Part shown: positions 1 to 12,145 of the stretch, piece by piece
Layout of the letters: each line of letters opens with the position of its first letter
Position numbering within the stretch: the first letter of the stretch is position 1
From: Pipra filicauda
Taxonomy: Eukaryota > Chordata > Aves > Passeriformes > Pipridae
Length of the DNA stretch: 64,000 nucleotides
Reading direction: 5' to 3'
NCBI RefSeq assembly: GCF_003945595.2
Contig: NW_024104285.1
Coordinates: 310,001-374,000, forward strand
Program-made: the position numbers and the translations under genes
Notes under the pieces: model-generated
Databases searched by the model: none
What the model saw: the letters and a program-made list of their open reading frames with translations, nothing else
Told to the model about the DNA's origin: nothing

Positions 1-3000
1 GGGATAGAGATGGTTGGTTTGCAGAGCTTCATGTAACCATGGTATTTACCATAACACCTTCATTGGCAATGTAGGAAAGACCTCAGTAGGATGTGTTCTA
101 ACACGGAACAAAAATTCCCCTCCTTTGCTGTAAGAAAGCAAAGAGCTTTCCAACTCTTTTCCTGTGTGAAGCACACTGGTTTCCTTCCCATGTTGGTACT
201 TCTCAATCGAGTAAGGAAATGAGCCATGAAGAAATCTGAAATGAAAGATGCAGGATTGCTTGGCTGAGGTTTTATGGGAAAGGCATGTTCCAGACTCATA
301 GGGTAATACACCCCCCCACCTTCAAAAATAATTGAATAATTATGACTAGACATGAACAACATGAACGACACTGCAATTTTAAAACTGAGATTATATCTAC
401 TCACAAAACCCAAGTCACAGGAAATCTGTGAGTGAGCAACTTAGACAACTATGAAATCAGGGTACACTGGATTACTATGCTTTCCTGTACATCACTTTTT
501 ACTGTCTGTATTACTTGAAGTCTTCTGCTTTGGCTGTGAGAAATATAGTAGTCTACACATTTAAAATCAAGTAATTTCTTTCATTTCTATACAATTTAAA
601 TGTTGGAAAAGGAGCTGGATTTAATCCACTTCATAATCTCTTAATAATTTAAGGTACCTGTTGAAGCCCATAACAGGAACTGAAAAAAATCAAAAATTTA
701 GTATGAGAGTCCCACTGCAGCACATTATCCAAATGAATTGTTTTACCATGCCCTGGGCATTTTAATGAGATAACTCTATTCCAGGAAAGATGGTGCCATA
801 TCCTTTCAAAACCAGAATGTTTACTGGAAGCCCTAAATTTGTTTGATTGTCAGCAATGACACACTCACAGAGCAGCTGACCCTGACAGGAAATGCATTTG
901 ATGTGCTAATAAATAAAAAGCCTTTGCTTATTATTAATTACAGTAGTTATGTAAAATATTTCTTTTCTGATTTCTGAAAAGCAATGGAACAACAGGCTTC
1001 CAAGTCAACCCACAAAAGCAGCTACTGCATGGCATCTGAGAGGACACAAGTGCATTGTGCTGAAAAGGACCCACAGAGATATATTCAATATATCAAAAAA
1101 CATTTTGATAGTTCTCAGTATGAACTTAATCCAGATAATTTTGTCACAGTAGGTGTTCATCTTATGTTCCTTTACCTGCTTTTCAGGTATATTCTTGAAT
1201 TTGATATATTCTTGAGTTTGAAACCCTACAGAAATCTCTTTAGACCAGGGAAAACTTGCTCTGAATCCAGCACTACAACAACTTGGGTCCAGAATTCTTG
1301 TCCTGTGGCCTTTATTGATGTATTTATTGCCCTTTCCACTCTAACAGCAAGAGCTGTTTTCAGATATTCTTCACAAAACTCATTTCCTAGCAAATCTAAA
1401 ATTACTGCTGTATTACTGTCAGAAATATCCACTCTATATTGAGCCTGTTCTTGCTGTCACAAGAACCAGCAGTTCTAGAGAATTTGTAAGAAAGAAGAGG
1501 GAAAGCACAAGCAATAATCTCTCTTTGCATCTCTGTGTAGTGATTATACATTTCATTTACAGTTAGATTAAATTCACCTGCATTACCTAACAGGGATTGC
1601 TGCCAGTCAAAGAAACAGAAAGATAATAAGCATGAATTTGGATTCAGAGCAAATCATGGCAGGAACTCAGTGATATAACCTAGAGAAAGAAATGGAATCT
1701 CTGGGAAGACGACCATGATTGAGATTTTCAGAAACATTTGTTAAGGTTCTATATGTAAGTCCCATTAATTTCAAAGCAAGAGGAAAACACACAAAGCCAG
1801 GCACTGCCCTAAACACCAATCTGAGCTAATTGCTGAATTAATTGGTTATTCACTAGCTGAGGGACTGATTTTTATTTGTGATTGCCCTTAATTTCTATAC
1901 AAAATGACATTTTCTTTTTGATGGTTACAGTTCAAAATCACTATTGTAGTAAAAACAAAAAGGGATCAATCCACACCACAAGGCAACACAGAGGGTTAAG
2001 TCTCTTTCAAAAAAAAATGCACAACAAAGACTTTTCTATTTTTATTTCATATAGCATTCAGGAAGGCCAGATTCTGAGCTGGATTGTGTAAGGCAGGCAG
2101 AGCTCTACCCTTCTGTATGTGAGATAGAAGCAATTTCCATCCACTCTCTCCCTGAAAATAGGCAAAGATAGAGCAGCAAGAGCCAGAGAGTGGCTGATAT
2201 ATTTGATATGTCTCAGTCAGTTAGGCTGGACCAACTCCCAAAGGTGACAACTGCATCTCTCAACAAAGTTTTAGCAGAAAGAAAAGACAAGACAGAAACT
2301 TCGACAGCTCCCACTTCAGTGAGAACTCCCAACAAACTTTAGCTCAGACAAAAAGGAAGTATACACTTGAATGTAGGTTTAGATGTGGCATCTGCTGGTT
2401 TTACAAGTTAAGCCTGTCCTGCAGTTGTCCAACACATTAAACAACCAGACACTAGTTTGGGAAGCTCTTTTATTTCTGTTTTGTCTGAAGTATCCCACAC
2501 CATCCTGATATGAATGACAGTCAGAAATATCCAGATGTATTTCCCTATTTTTAAGGAGTCCCTACAAACCAGTGGATTCAGGCTGTAAATGTGGAATGTA
2601 TTTACTCTTTTGCAGGTGAATGAAAATACAGCCAATAGGCTTTCCTTACTTTTCAATAAAGAATGGAAATAAACATTATTTTGGAGATGTTCATTAGGGA
2701 GCATTAAATTTAGATTTGGGCCATAATTTTATTAATCCTAAAAGATTTGGAAATATCTCTGATGTTCTGAATGTGGATAGTTCAGCCATTGCACAATTAC
2801 ATACAGTTAGACAGCTTCTAAAACACATTCCTTAAACTCATTTGCAGCATATGTCTTATCAAAATAAAACTCCTTTTCACTACATGTTCATAAAAGCACA
2901 TAAAGACTTTCACTATCACATAATAATACATCCATTCCAAATGGTAATTCTACAAAGACAAGAAAGTAAATTATACAAATACTGCCCATCTACTGACTGG

Positions 3001-6000
3001 AAATGATGCAAAAAAATGTTGTTTCAATTAATGTGTCTAAAGAAACTGAGTCCATGAATCAGTAATCATTTAACTCCCTATAAATTTTCCATTATAACAT
3101 TTTGAAGAGCAGACAAACAAAGGAAGATTTAGACAAATGGTGTCCAAATCACAATTTTTTAATAAAACAAAAGTGTTTTATTTTTAAGAATCATTGCAGA
3201 ATATGTGAATTGGCAGTCACATAGAGAGTTTTAGGCTAAGATGATCATTCTCTTCACTGATTAAAATTTGATGCATTTCATATATTCTAACTCATATAAG
3301 GATGTCACTTGCTGCTGATTTTCTAACCCTAAACAAGAAAAAGAGCCAAATCACGTGATCTCTGTTTCTAGCAACATAGATTTGGGTCAATATCTATGAC
3401 TTTCTAAAAATTTAGGACGTATAGATCTCAAAAAATCCTGCAGACAGGATGTAGAAAGACATCTCTATTTCCATTAGACATTTAAGTTCACCTGACAAAA
3501 AGAGACAACAGAAGTAACACTACTGCAGCACTAATGGTCTTTACAATGGGAGGATCAAGAGGGAAATATTCCATATACATAAACTCTCTACAAAGCTTGA
3601 ATTACTAAAAACTGCCTGTAAATTGTCACTAGAAATGTGAAATACAGATATTTCCTTACTGAACAACTTTTATGTGATGTAAAACTCAATTCCTGCTTTA
3701 CCAATAGCCAAAAAAATATTTTTCAGGGCTAGAAGAGAAACTGGAAAACTGTCACACATCAGGTCTGCCAGTAACAATGTTGATTCAATATTTCCCCAAC
3801 ACAGCTCTTTGTCTCTCACAAGGGACAGCAGAGCACTGTGTAACACTTTTATTCTTGACAGTTTTTCTTGCAGGTGCATATAGTCAATCTATTTGCCATT
3901 TCCTCTCTTGCAATCCCAAAAGAATCCACCTTTATTGGCTCTAAAAGCAAGTGACATATTTCCCCCTAACTGAACAGTCTTGGGTGCTTTCTTTATAAAT
4001 AAGTTATTCTGGAAATGTTTCTGTATGTGATAAACTGGAAAAGGCTATCCAACCTGTGGCAAGCCAAGAACTATTGTCTCCAGCAATTTTCCTTGAGGAA
4101 GCACTTGGGACCTGTATATTTTCATATGAAATGAAAAGCTTTGTGTATGTTGTTACAGGAAGGAGCAGGATGCGTGAAGGCTTATAAAAGTTACAGCAGA
4201 GGTGAGACATTTCCAGAAATAATTCAAAAGAGTAAACACCAATGAAAACAGAAATGTCTTCCTGCCCACTGTTAGAAAACATACTGACTTTCTAACCAAT
4301 TCCATATATGATCTAATTTTATGTAATTTAATATAATAGATAGTGTATTCCCTGAATCCAGTTTCTGGAATGTACTGAATGCAATAGGTACTGGTTCCAA
4401 ATCTGAAGATAATGCCAATTTTCTGCAAATGTTTCAAAACTTGACACAGGAAAAGCTATTCAAGTTGCTGCTGCTTCATCATAAGCTTTTTGAGTGTAAA
4501 GACAAAATTAAGCACCAGAGCCTCAGTTGGTATAAATGAAGGACTAAACTGCACAACCATAATGTGGTAAAACAGAGTGAGCAAAAAAATAAAGACATCA
4601 CCAGCTGGAATCAAAAGTAATATTATAACTGCTGTAACTAGGTAAGAATTATAGATTATCAGTCCATGCTGTTAAAAAATCAAGTTAACACCCTTTACTA
4701 CTGCTCCTCCCTACAACAAGCTCCTAGTTGCCTTGTGACTGCATGAGCAAAACAAGATTTCCTATGAGTGTTTTACTGCTAATTCTTCATTCAACAGAAA
4801 ACCAAGTCCTGAAACAAAGCCACCCACCACAAAATATTTTTTAGAGAATAAATATTGTGCTAAAAATTAACAATTAAACTTCTCACTTTATTTGCTAAAC
4901 ATCTGTACATGCAAAATCTGCTCTAAAACGCTGCTACTGCGGGTAAGATTAAATCAAACAAGTAAAAGATAACCTACCATTCTTTGATCTGAAACATGCA
5001 GAACCAGAAAATGTTTGGACATGATAAAAATTTGACATTGTGGATAAGCTTCACATCTTTTATTCTTTTTCATAAAGAAGTGTCATCACAACTACATAAA
5101 AATAATAGATCAAATAAACATAGACACTGTTGTACACAGAGCATAAAACCTTAAAAACCACTGAATTATTCAAGGAACTCCAGCAACACTTGTAATTTAC
5201 AACACTTGCGATTTTTCATAAAGCAATACTTTTCTTAATTCTCATCTCTTTTCTCTAAGGTGCCTCAGGAAAGGGAAAGGCAAAAATGGAAACCATAACT
5301 ACAAATATTAAAGTGTTTGCTTTTAGTATCAGTGTAGTAAATATGCCATTACTCTTAGACAGTAATGCAATATGCAAACACTATTTGTCCCAGATCGCTA
5401 CAGTAAACAAAATTTTCTGAGACTGTAATATTTTTCTCTCCTGCTATTTGCAAGATTACGCTGCCAAAAAAGAATGGTAATTTTTTAATACCTTCCCAAT
5501 ACAAGGTACTTCTCCTTTCTGGAACAACAGCATCACACGCAGACTGAGGATTTTTTTTCTGTTCTTGGGAAAGTAGTCAGATTTTCAGCAAAGTCTTTTG
5601 GTGAAGCTGCCTTCGTTAATTCTGCTGTCTGCACTAACTTGATTATCTCCTCATTGCACTGCATGACATTTATCACAAGAAAACCAAAGAACCAGTCCTA
5701 GTTTTACCTGTGATCTGCTCCTTGCCTCTGCTGTGCCACAATAAAATTCAAAAAAAAATTTCTGTATCTTGCCCTCTAATTAATATTCCTGTGCCTGGGA
5801 GTTTGTCCACAAAGAACAGCTCACCAGGAAAATCACAGACACTCTAACAGTGGCTAAATTGGGAGTTATAACATATAACTTGATTTGGAGAAATTAACAC
5901 CACATCTCCATTTCACTTTTTTTTCCTCTATGTATGTTTTGTGTAATAATACTTGCACTTCTGTTTGTTCTTCAGATTTTTTTTCCAAATTTCTCAATTT

Positions 6001-6190
6001 CAGTAATAGCATCCAAAAACTTTTTCCTGCCACCCAACCTTGAAAAGAATTTCCTTCTCTCTACACCTTCTAGACATGCTGCCACCATAACTAGACAGTC
6101 CTAACTAATCAAAGTGAATTTTCTTGGGCTAACACATTTCCAGTAGAGCTTTCGAGTTTGATACTGTGATACTCAACGCTTTAAAGTATG
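1..6190. other. AT-rich non-coding sequence, no gene recognised
   Basis: No exon, RNA gene or clear transposon is recognisable here. The largest open frame of the window (152 codons, plus strand, 984-1442) lies here, overlapped by a 68-codon minus-strand frame at 1226-1432. Neither resembles a family I know, and the longer one runs straight through a local tandem duplication, which argues for chance. Two stretches (about 840-960 and 1795-1890) have the dense TAAT/ATTA texture of conserved regulatory DNA. The rest is ordinary AT-rich unique sequence with short A and T runs. Confidence 0.7.
1188..1221. repeat. 17-bp tandem duplication, two copies
   Basis: The unit tatattcttgaatttga at 1188-1204 is repeated directly at 1205-1221 with one change (aat to agt). 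Two adjacent near-identical copies suggest a replication-slippage duplication. It falls inside the 152-codon open frame and adds 17 bp, not a multiple of three, so it was not kept as an in-frame coding repeat. Confidence 0.85.
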
Positions 6191-6197
6191 GAGACTC

Positions 6198-6232
6198 AAT
6201 AGGAATTGAGTGGGTACACTCAATTTCCTATT
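6198..6232. repeat. Near-perfect inverted repeat (hairpin, 15-bp arms)
   Basis: The left arm aataggaattgagtg (6198-6212) is followed by the 4-base spacer ggta (6213-6216), then the right arm cactcaatttcctatt (6217-6232). The right arm is the exact reverse complement of the left except for one extra T. A third partial copy, actcaat at 6194-6200, could pair with ttgagt in the left arm to form a smaller alternative hairpin. No transposon termini or poly-T stop flank it. It could be a cruciform-prone site or a slippage or template-switch product. The stem is too short for a typical pre-miRNA. Confidence 0.85.
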
Positions 6233-6371
6233 ATTATATTGTTATTTTCTGACCTGAGAGTACTGACACAATTTAAAGCACGTATTAGCTGCAGTGGTTT
6301 TGTCAGCTCATACTTAAAATATAATTAATTCCTTTAGTAACTGAACTCTCAACAAACTGAAAAGAGTGAAT

Positions 6372-6389
6372 TAGATAGATAGATAGATA
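6372..6389. repeat. (TAGA)n microsatellite
   Basis: About four and a half copies of the tetranucleotide TAGA (GATA on the same strand) lie in AT-rich DNA. It is short and probably little more than a polymorphic marker. Confidence 0.9.
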
Positions 6390-8156
6390 ATGCATTATGG
6401 TATATGAGTCACCTTGATCTCCTTTGGGATGGAACTCTAATTAACATTGGAACATATATTGTCTATAAAAACTCCTATAGATTGCCCAAGAGGTGACAGG
6501 AGCTCATTTTGCCAGATGATGTTAACTTTTTTGAGGAAGGTGATGAGTTATCAGGAGCTGCAGCTTTGTGGTTTATGCTCAGGGAGCTTTTTAAGACACT
6601 CAATATTTTAGGAATCATGACATTCACATCTAATGTAAGAGGAATTAACAAAAGGAAGAGAAATTATAAATCATTATGTATTAAAATATTAGAACTGAGA
6701 AAAGAACCAATAATACTCTGACATATCACTTATGCATGTTTTATGTATAATAAGTTCAGATAATTAGAATTACCACAAAGAAATTAAGTTATTGACATGG
6801 GTTGAGTGTAAAGTATTAAAGTGATGCCATGGCCTCTGCAATTGAGATTTTCTGACTTTTTTTTTAACATTTTTCAACATGTTAAAAATATGCCATGAGT
6901 TAACAGAGCAATTATACCATTCTACACCAGCTTAACTACTCAACCTGAAGTACAGAATACACAGAATAGTCATAATTTTTGGTTGGTAATAGTTGGTAAA
7001 CTACCAAAAGACAAGACAAACAGTAGAACTGCAGATCTGCAAAACAAACCACACTATTAGGTCAAAAAAATCAAATACATCCCATAAGTGAAAGACTCAA
7101 GCAGTTCTTTTTCTTTCCCATTTACCCCTTTTGTCAAAGGAAACACCAAATTCTTTGACAGAATTTTAAGATTTTTGAAGTATTTCCAGCCATTTTCACA
7201 CTACTATTTGTGTGGACAATATTAAATGTCAAAAAAATAAAAGGCAGGTTAATCTTTGCATGTTCAATAAACAATTTCTCTCAATAAAAGTGTAATTAAT
7301 GACACCAGTTTCTCCAGTGTGCACATAGTTTTTCTGGAAGGGGTGTGTTTCATGTAACATACAACCTTAATTCTTATGAGAAATTCCTTAGAGAAATTAA
7401 AGTTGGGGGAATCCTTCAATAGCTGTTGACACTTCTGTTTGAATTGTGCCTGTTGCTAGAACTGTGATGTACAGTTCAGTAAAGCCTCTTCCCATTTCCT
7501 ACATGTCACACCTGTGTTGCTTTCTTCTTATTAACTACTTCCCCTGGAATGATAAATTTTTGTATCAGTTGATATACATTGAGCTACTCAAGGTCTGCAG
7601 AACAAAGACAGATATTGAAGAGCTCTGAGCTACACATTAAAAAACCTGATAAAAAACCCTCCCTGTCCTCTCAGTGAAACCAGCTTTCACATTAATAACC
7701 CATTTTACACATTCATTTCCCTGCAATCAGCCTGGAACATCCCTCTCAGCACGCAATTATCGTGTTTGTTGCATTTGCAGTGATTTTTCAGGACTCTGCC
7801 AGAGGACTGTTAGTGTTTCACATGTCCGTGACACCTGGCACCCACTGTGACTCTGCAAAATTTAATGGCAGCAAGGGAATTGTTATTGTCTGTTGCTTCA
7901 CTGGTCCATGAACCGAGGATTCCTGAGCAAGGCTTGGCACAGAGCAGCAAAGCAGCTGTTGGGCCCCATTGTTGTCGAGAATCCTCATTTTGACAACTAC
8001 TAATCATGTATTTACTCTGAACAGTGAATAATCTCATACGTTTATTATTCTCAGAATATATTTACCCAACAAGTAATGGCAACTCTAAATGAGTTTCTTA
8101 TGTCCTAGCAAGAGAACACAAACAGTAATTAATTGGTTTATTGTTATTTAGCTACT

Positions 8157-8172
8157 ATTTATTTATTTATTT
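8157..8172. repeat. (ATTT)n microsatellite
   Basis: Four copies of an ATTT/TTTA unit sit inside an otherwise complex AT-rich block that resembles a conserved non-coding element. Confidence 0.85.
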
Positions 8173-8400
8173 CCCCGAGCCATTCATTGGATAGACCAAA
8201 TGAATAATGGCAGGTAGCTTTTTGTGGTATTTATGGTTAGTAAGTTTCTGGCAAAATTCCTTATGAACTATTCCAGGGAACCTCAATTGTGTTTAAGATG
8301 AGATATCTAATTCTGTCCTGAATTGGGAACAATTAAAAGGCAAGAAAATGCTTCATATGTTGAACAGGTTCAAGTTGGTCATTGTCTATTCTGTGTTAAA

Positions 8401-8461
8401 ATTCAAAGCAAAACAGCACAAAAAGGAAAGAAAACAGAACAAAGCAAAAAAAAGCCCCAAA
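8401..8461. repeat. A-rich low-complexity tract
   Basis: Adenine-dominated sequence with interspersed C and G (motifs such as aaaacag, aaagca and ggaaag). It resembles the A/C-rich tracts near 33 kb and 52-57 kb but is less regular. Confidence 0.7.
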
Positions 8462-9629
8462 CCCTGAGACAGAGTTACTAAGCTGTTTAAATTGCACAAC
8501 ATTATTTAGATTTGTCTGACAGGCAATAAATGTAATCCATTCCCCAGGAAGCTAAAAACCAAAATCCTTAGTGATGGTGTGAAGGCAAATGAAACTGAGC
8601 TCTGACCTCTACATGCAAAGACAGAAAGAAAGGAGTCACTTACCTTTTTCAGATTCTTAGGACAATGATTCAGGAAAATGGCAATGGATGTTGTATAATT
8701 TCAGAAAGTTTAGGGTCAAGTGCAAAAAACTGAAGCAGGTTATAGGGAAGGTTATGCATGGGGAGTGCATGGCAATGATAACAACATGTTACTCAAACTC
8801 CTGATACTTGCATCACATTTTAGACTAATGTGGTTTTTTGTCCTTAACTCGAATTGTCAACCAGCTCATCTGACCAACGATTTGTAAGCTCTCATTTCTA
8901 AAGTTGCAAAACACATAATTATTCCTATTACTTTTCCAGAAGAGACACTCAGCATGGAAACTGGTAGTGGGTCAGAACCCAAGACAGGTTTAATCTACAA
9001 CAGAAAGTATTACCAATTTTATACTTGGGAACTCTTATCTAGGATAAGTGTCTGACTAATAAGTTGGACCTATGTGGCTATATCAGGTTATACTCACAAA
9101 TTACTCAATTCTCAGAAATATCTTTCCTATATGAACTGGGCAATGGGCAGACAAATGGTGATCAGTTTACTAAAAATATCACCTCTAGGGATGGCTAAAT
9201 ATTACACATTCAAAATGCACAAAAATATTACAAAGAATATCAGGATTGAATAAGTCATCTGTATGTGGTTTTGTTGCACTATGAAAATACTGCAATAATG
9301 CCTTAGTATGAGATTGCTGAATGCATGGCACCATTTTCTTCTGTTTGCTTCTCCCTGAAGTAAAATAAATCATAATTAATGATAAACACGTGAGAAAGGA
9401 GTGCTACAATTGCAGTTATTTGGAAGAGATGATAATTAAAAACTGGATTCACCTGCACCACATTAACTGTCTTGAAGCAAGTCCAGCAGCAAACAGAAGT
9501 ACAACACATCACACAGTTTGGAGATCATGGCCACTGTCCTTCTGTCCTCAGAGCCCAGGTTTAGCAATTTTGAAATATTTTATAGCAATTAATTTGACTT
9601 TTAAAAATGAAAAACTACGAGAATGCCTT

Positions 9630-9975
9630 TAGATGGTAAGAACAGCAGGCTGTGTGGCTGCAGGGCTGCCTCCTTCCCCTGGGGAGAGGAGCTCCCAGGT
9701 AGTGCTGCAGGATCCAGGACTGAGTCCCTGCCCCTGGGAAGTGCTCTCAGATCAGGTTCTTGCCCTTGGTACAGCCATGGACCCCATTAATCCATATCCC
9801 AACCAACGAGCTGGTGTCCCAGCCTGATCCCAGCCCTGTCCCACCCCTATGGATTTGGCTGGCAGGGATGGGGGCTATTTTACTTTGGTCATGGTCACCA
9901 AGCTCCTGATCCTCTTTCCAGTCCTGTCCCTCCCTCACAGGTCTGATGACTGGGAGTGCCCTTAAGTGGAAAATC
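9630..9975. other. GC-rich island of unknown origin
   Basis: Base composition changes sharply from AT-rich flanks to a run of about 340 bases rich in C, G and CC/GG-containing words. Short open frames exist on both strands (plus 9633-9827, minus 9747-9938) but neither looks like a protein family. The abrupt edges suggest an inserted element, such as an old LTR or retrocopy fragment, but I see no LTR ends, primer-binding site, poly-A tail or target duplication. It is not a normal CpG-island promoter: CpG is scarce even though GC is high. Confidence 0.45.
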
Positions 9976-11702
9976 CATTAAAATGGAAAATTTTTGTCCA
10001 ACAGTGAGAAGATTCTTCCCTGGCTTGTGACTAGATCATTCCCAAACAGCACTAGTGCAGGTGAATCAGGATATATCATCAGACAGACATTAATCTTAAA
10101 CCTATTGCCTGAAAACCAATCATTCTTTTTGCTACAGAAACCTACCTTTGTAGAAAGTACAAGGTTCAAGGATGGTTTCTATGAGAAGCACAAAAAACTG
10201 CAACTGCACTGATGATGGTAATACAGCATGGGTGATCATTAATTATGAATTTAATTCATTAGAAGCACATGGGGTACAGTCCTGGTGTTAATTTAAACCC
10301 TGAATGGAGCATAAGGACATGCAGGCCATATTATCACCCCCACAGAGAACCACTGGTAAGTTCTTGGAGGGAAAGTGTGTAAATATTTAGTTGGGGCTAC
10401 TGGTCTGACAACAGGGCTGCTGATAGTGACAGTGGGAAGTTATTTTAACAAGCTCTTAGTATGAATCATTCCATAGTCAAATGAGAGAAGCAGTGAGGCA
10501 CAACACCTACCTGCCTTAGGATAAGCCTGGGGAGAAAGGAGTTAAAGGCAAGAGGGAGAGAATCTTTGAGCAGCTAAACACAGTTATAATCAAAAGGTAA
10601 TACAAAATACTGCAGTCCCAGACTGGCACTGGAACACAAGCAAATGTTATATTAAAACATAGGATGCAAGAATGCTGATGTTTATGAACTATTTAAAAAT
10701 CTACTATTTTAAAATGTTGTGAAGTAGCATCAAAATAATTCATTTTTTTTGCTTTTTTTTTTTGCCCCAAATCCTTTCTGTTTTCAGTCACTGATCTCAC
10801 CTTCTGTCTTTAGCTGGAATGCTGCCCTCCCCCGTAATCTAAACACTTAATCTTCTTTCGGAAATAAAAACATTCAAGGTCTGGTTTTCTTGAAAAGACT
10901 ATAATGATTTGTGTTGAAATATGGGATTTAACTCATCATCAAAACACTTGGATTTGTGACTCCTACTGAATTTTATGTTCCCTTTTAATGCCCATCTCTC
11001 GGGAGCACCCTAATATTGTGAGGGCAAGCTGTGTGAATTCAGAATACTTCTTATTTCTCTTATAACTTTCTATGATGTTTACTGTTATTTTTCCTTTCTC
11101 CTACTTCTCCAGCCTCCAATTAAAGGCTGGAACAATTTATTGAATTGTAAGTTCACTAAATGAATAGATATATATAGACAGTTGAAAGCATCAGGATTCT
11201 ACAGGGTTTGTTTATCATTGTCTAAATCTTGGTTAACAGCTTATTACCCTTCTAAATATACAACTATTTATTTCAGTATTTATGTACAATGTTTGTTTTC
11301 CATGGTAACTGCTAGATCAACTTGACATACACAGAAGTAATTCTATTCAGATACATTTACCTCTTTGTTAGAATTCATCCATATTTTATGATACTTAAAG
11401 AGAAATAACAACAAATTCTCAATATATGTTTCAACTTATTTCATGTATAAAAGGCTCTTGACTGTTTTCTAGCATAGTGCATATGACTAAAAGTGTCAAA
11501 CAGCCAATTAAATCAGCTGGGGGGGAAATCATGGTAACCTTTGAATATTACTTGACCTGTGGGTATTTCATCAAGAGCTACTTTTTGAATTTATACCCTG
11601 ATGTAGTTTTAAAAAAGGAAAATATATACATCTCAGCAAAAATACAGTTTCTCTAATTATCTTTTTCTACCATCTTTTCTTACACTTCAGACTCCATAAC
11701 CA
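9976..11702. other. Non-coding sequence, no gene recognised
   Basis: AT-rich unique DNA with short chance open frames on both strands, including overlapping ones at 9978-10212. T-rich runs near 10743-10764 are the only simple repeats of note. No transposon or RNA gene was recognised. Confidence 0.65.
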
Positions 11703-12145
11703 GTTGATTAGAGGGATGGAGCACCTCTCCTATGAGGAAAGGCTGAGAAAATTGGGATTGTTAGCCCTGGACAAGAGAAGGCTTTGGGGTGACCTAATTG
11801 CAGTCTTCCAGTACCTGAAGGGAGCCCACAGCAAAGATGGAAACTGTTTACAAGGCCCTGGAGTGACAGGACAAGGAGGAACAGGCTCTCACTGACAGAC
11901 AGTAGGTTTAAATTGTATATTAGGAAAAATTTCTTCCCTGTGAGGGTGGTGGGGCCCTGGCACAAGTTGCCCAGAGAAGCTGTGGCTGCCCCATCCCTGG
12001 AAGTGTCCAAGGCCAGGTTGGATGGGGCTTGGAGCAACCTGGGATAGTGGAAAGTTTCCCTGCCCATGGCAGGGCGTGGAACTGGATGATCTTTGAGGTC
12101 CCTTCCAACCCAAACTGTTCTGTGATTCTGTGATTCTATATTCTA
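11703..12145 (+). mobile_element. CR1 LINE, 5'-truncated copy (ORF2 C-terminus plus 3' UTR and tail)
   Basis: This is the 3' end of a Chicken Repeat 1 non-LTR retrotransposon on the plus strand. The first frame (11704-11895) carries the conserved CR1 ORF2 C-terminal wording, with [13 protein letters not shown] followed by [10 protein letters not shown] and a YLKG motif. A frameshift follows. A second frame from 11904 continues the same domain (RKNFFPV, then a W-H-K-LPREAV motif) to the stop at 12045-12047. A short 3' UTR then ends in tandem ATTCTGTG-like units (about 12117-12145), the hallmark CR1 tail. There is no poly-A and no clear target-site duplication, as is normal for CR1. Truncation and frameshift make it inactive. 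Frames on the minus strand here are antisense shadows. Its wording is well preserved, so it is the youngest element in the window. Confidence 0.96.

Larger units (their letters stand above)
6240..9620. other. Non-coding sequence, no gene recognised
   Basis: Only short open frames (at most about 80 codons) occur on either strand, and none resembles a known protein. Two blocks (about 7640-7800 and 8040-8290) combine intact-looking AT-core motifs with moderate GC and few simple repeats, as conserved non-coding elements do. The stretch 8401-8461 is an A-rich low-complexity patch. No transposon is recognised. Confidence 0.65.

Noticed and set aside
3330..3345. ctaaccctaaac as an interstitial telomere repeat
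   Set aside because: Only about one and a half TTAGGG-type units are present, which is expected by chance.
10140..10200. ggttcaagg as a tRNA B box
   Set aside because: No matching A box, anticodon arm or acceptor stem pairing can be found around it.
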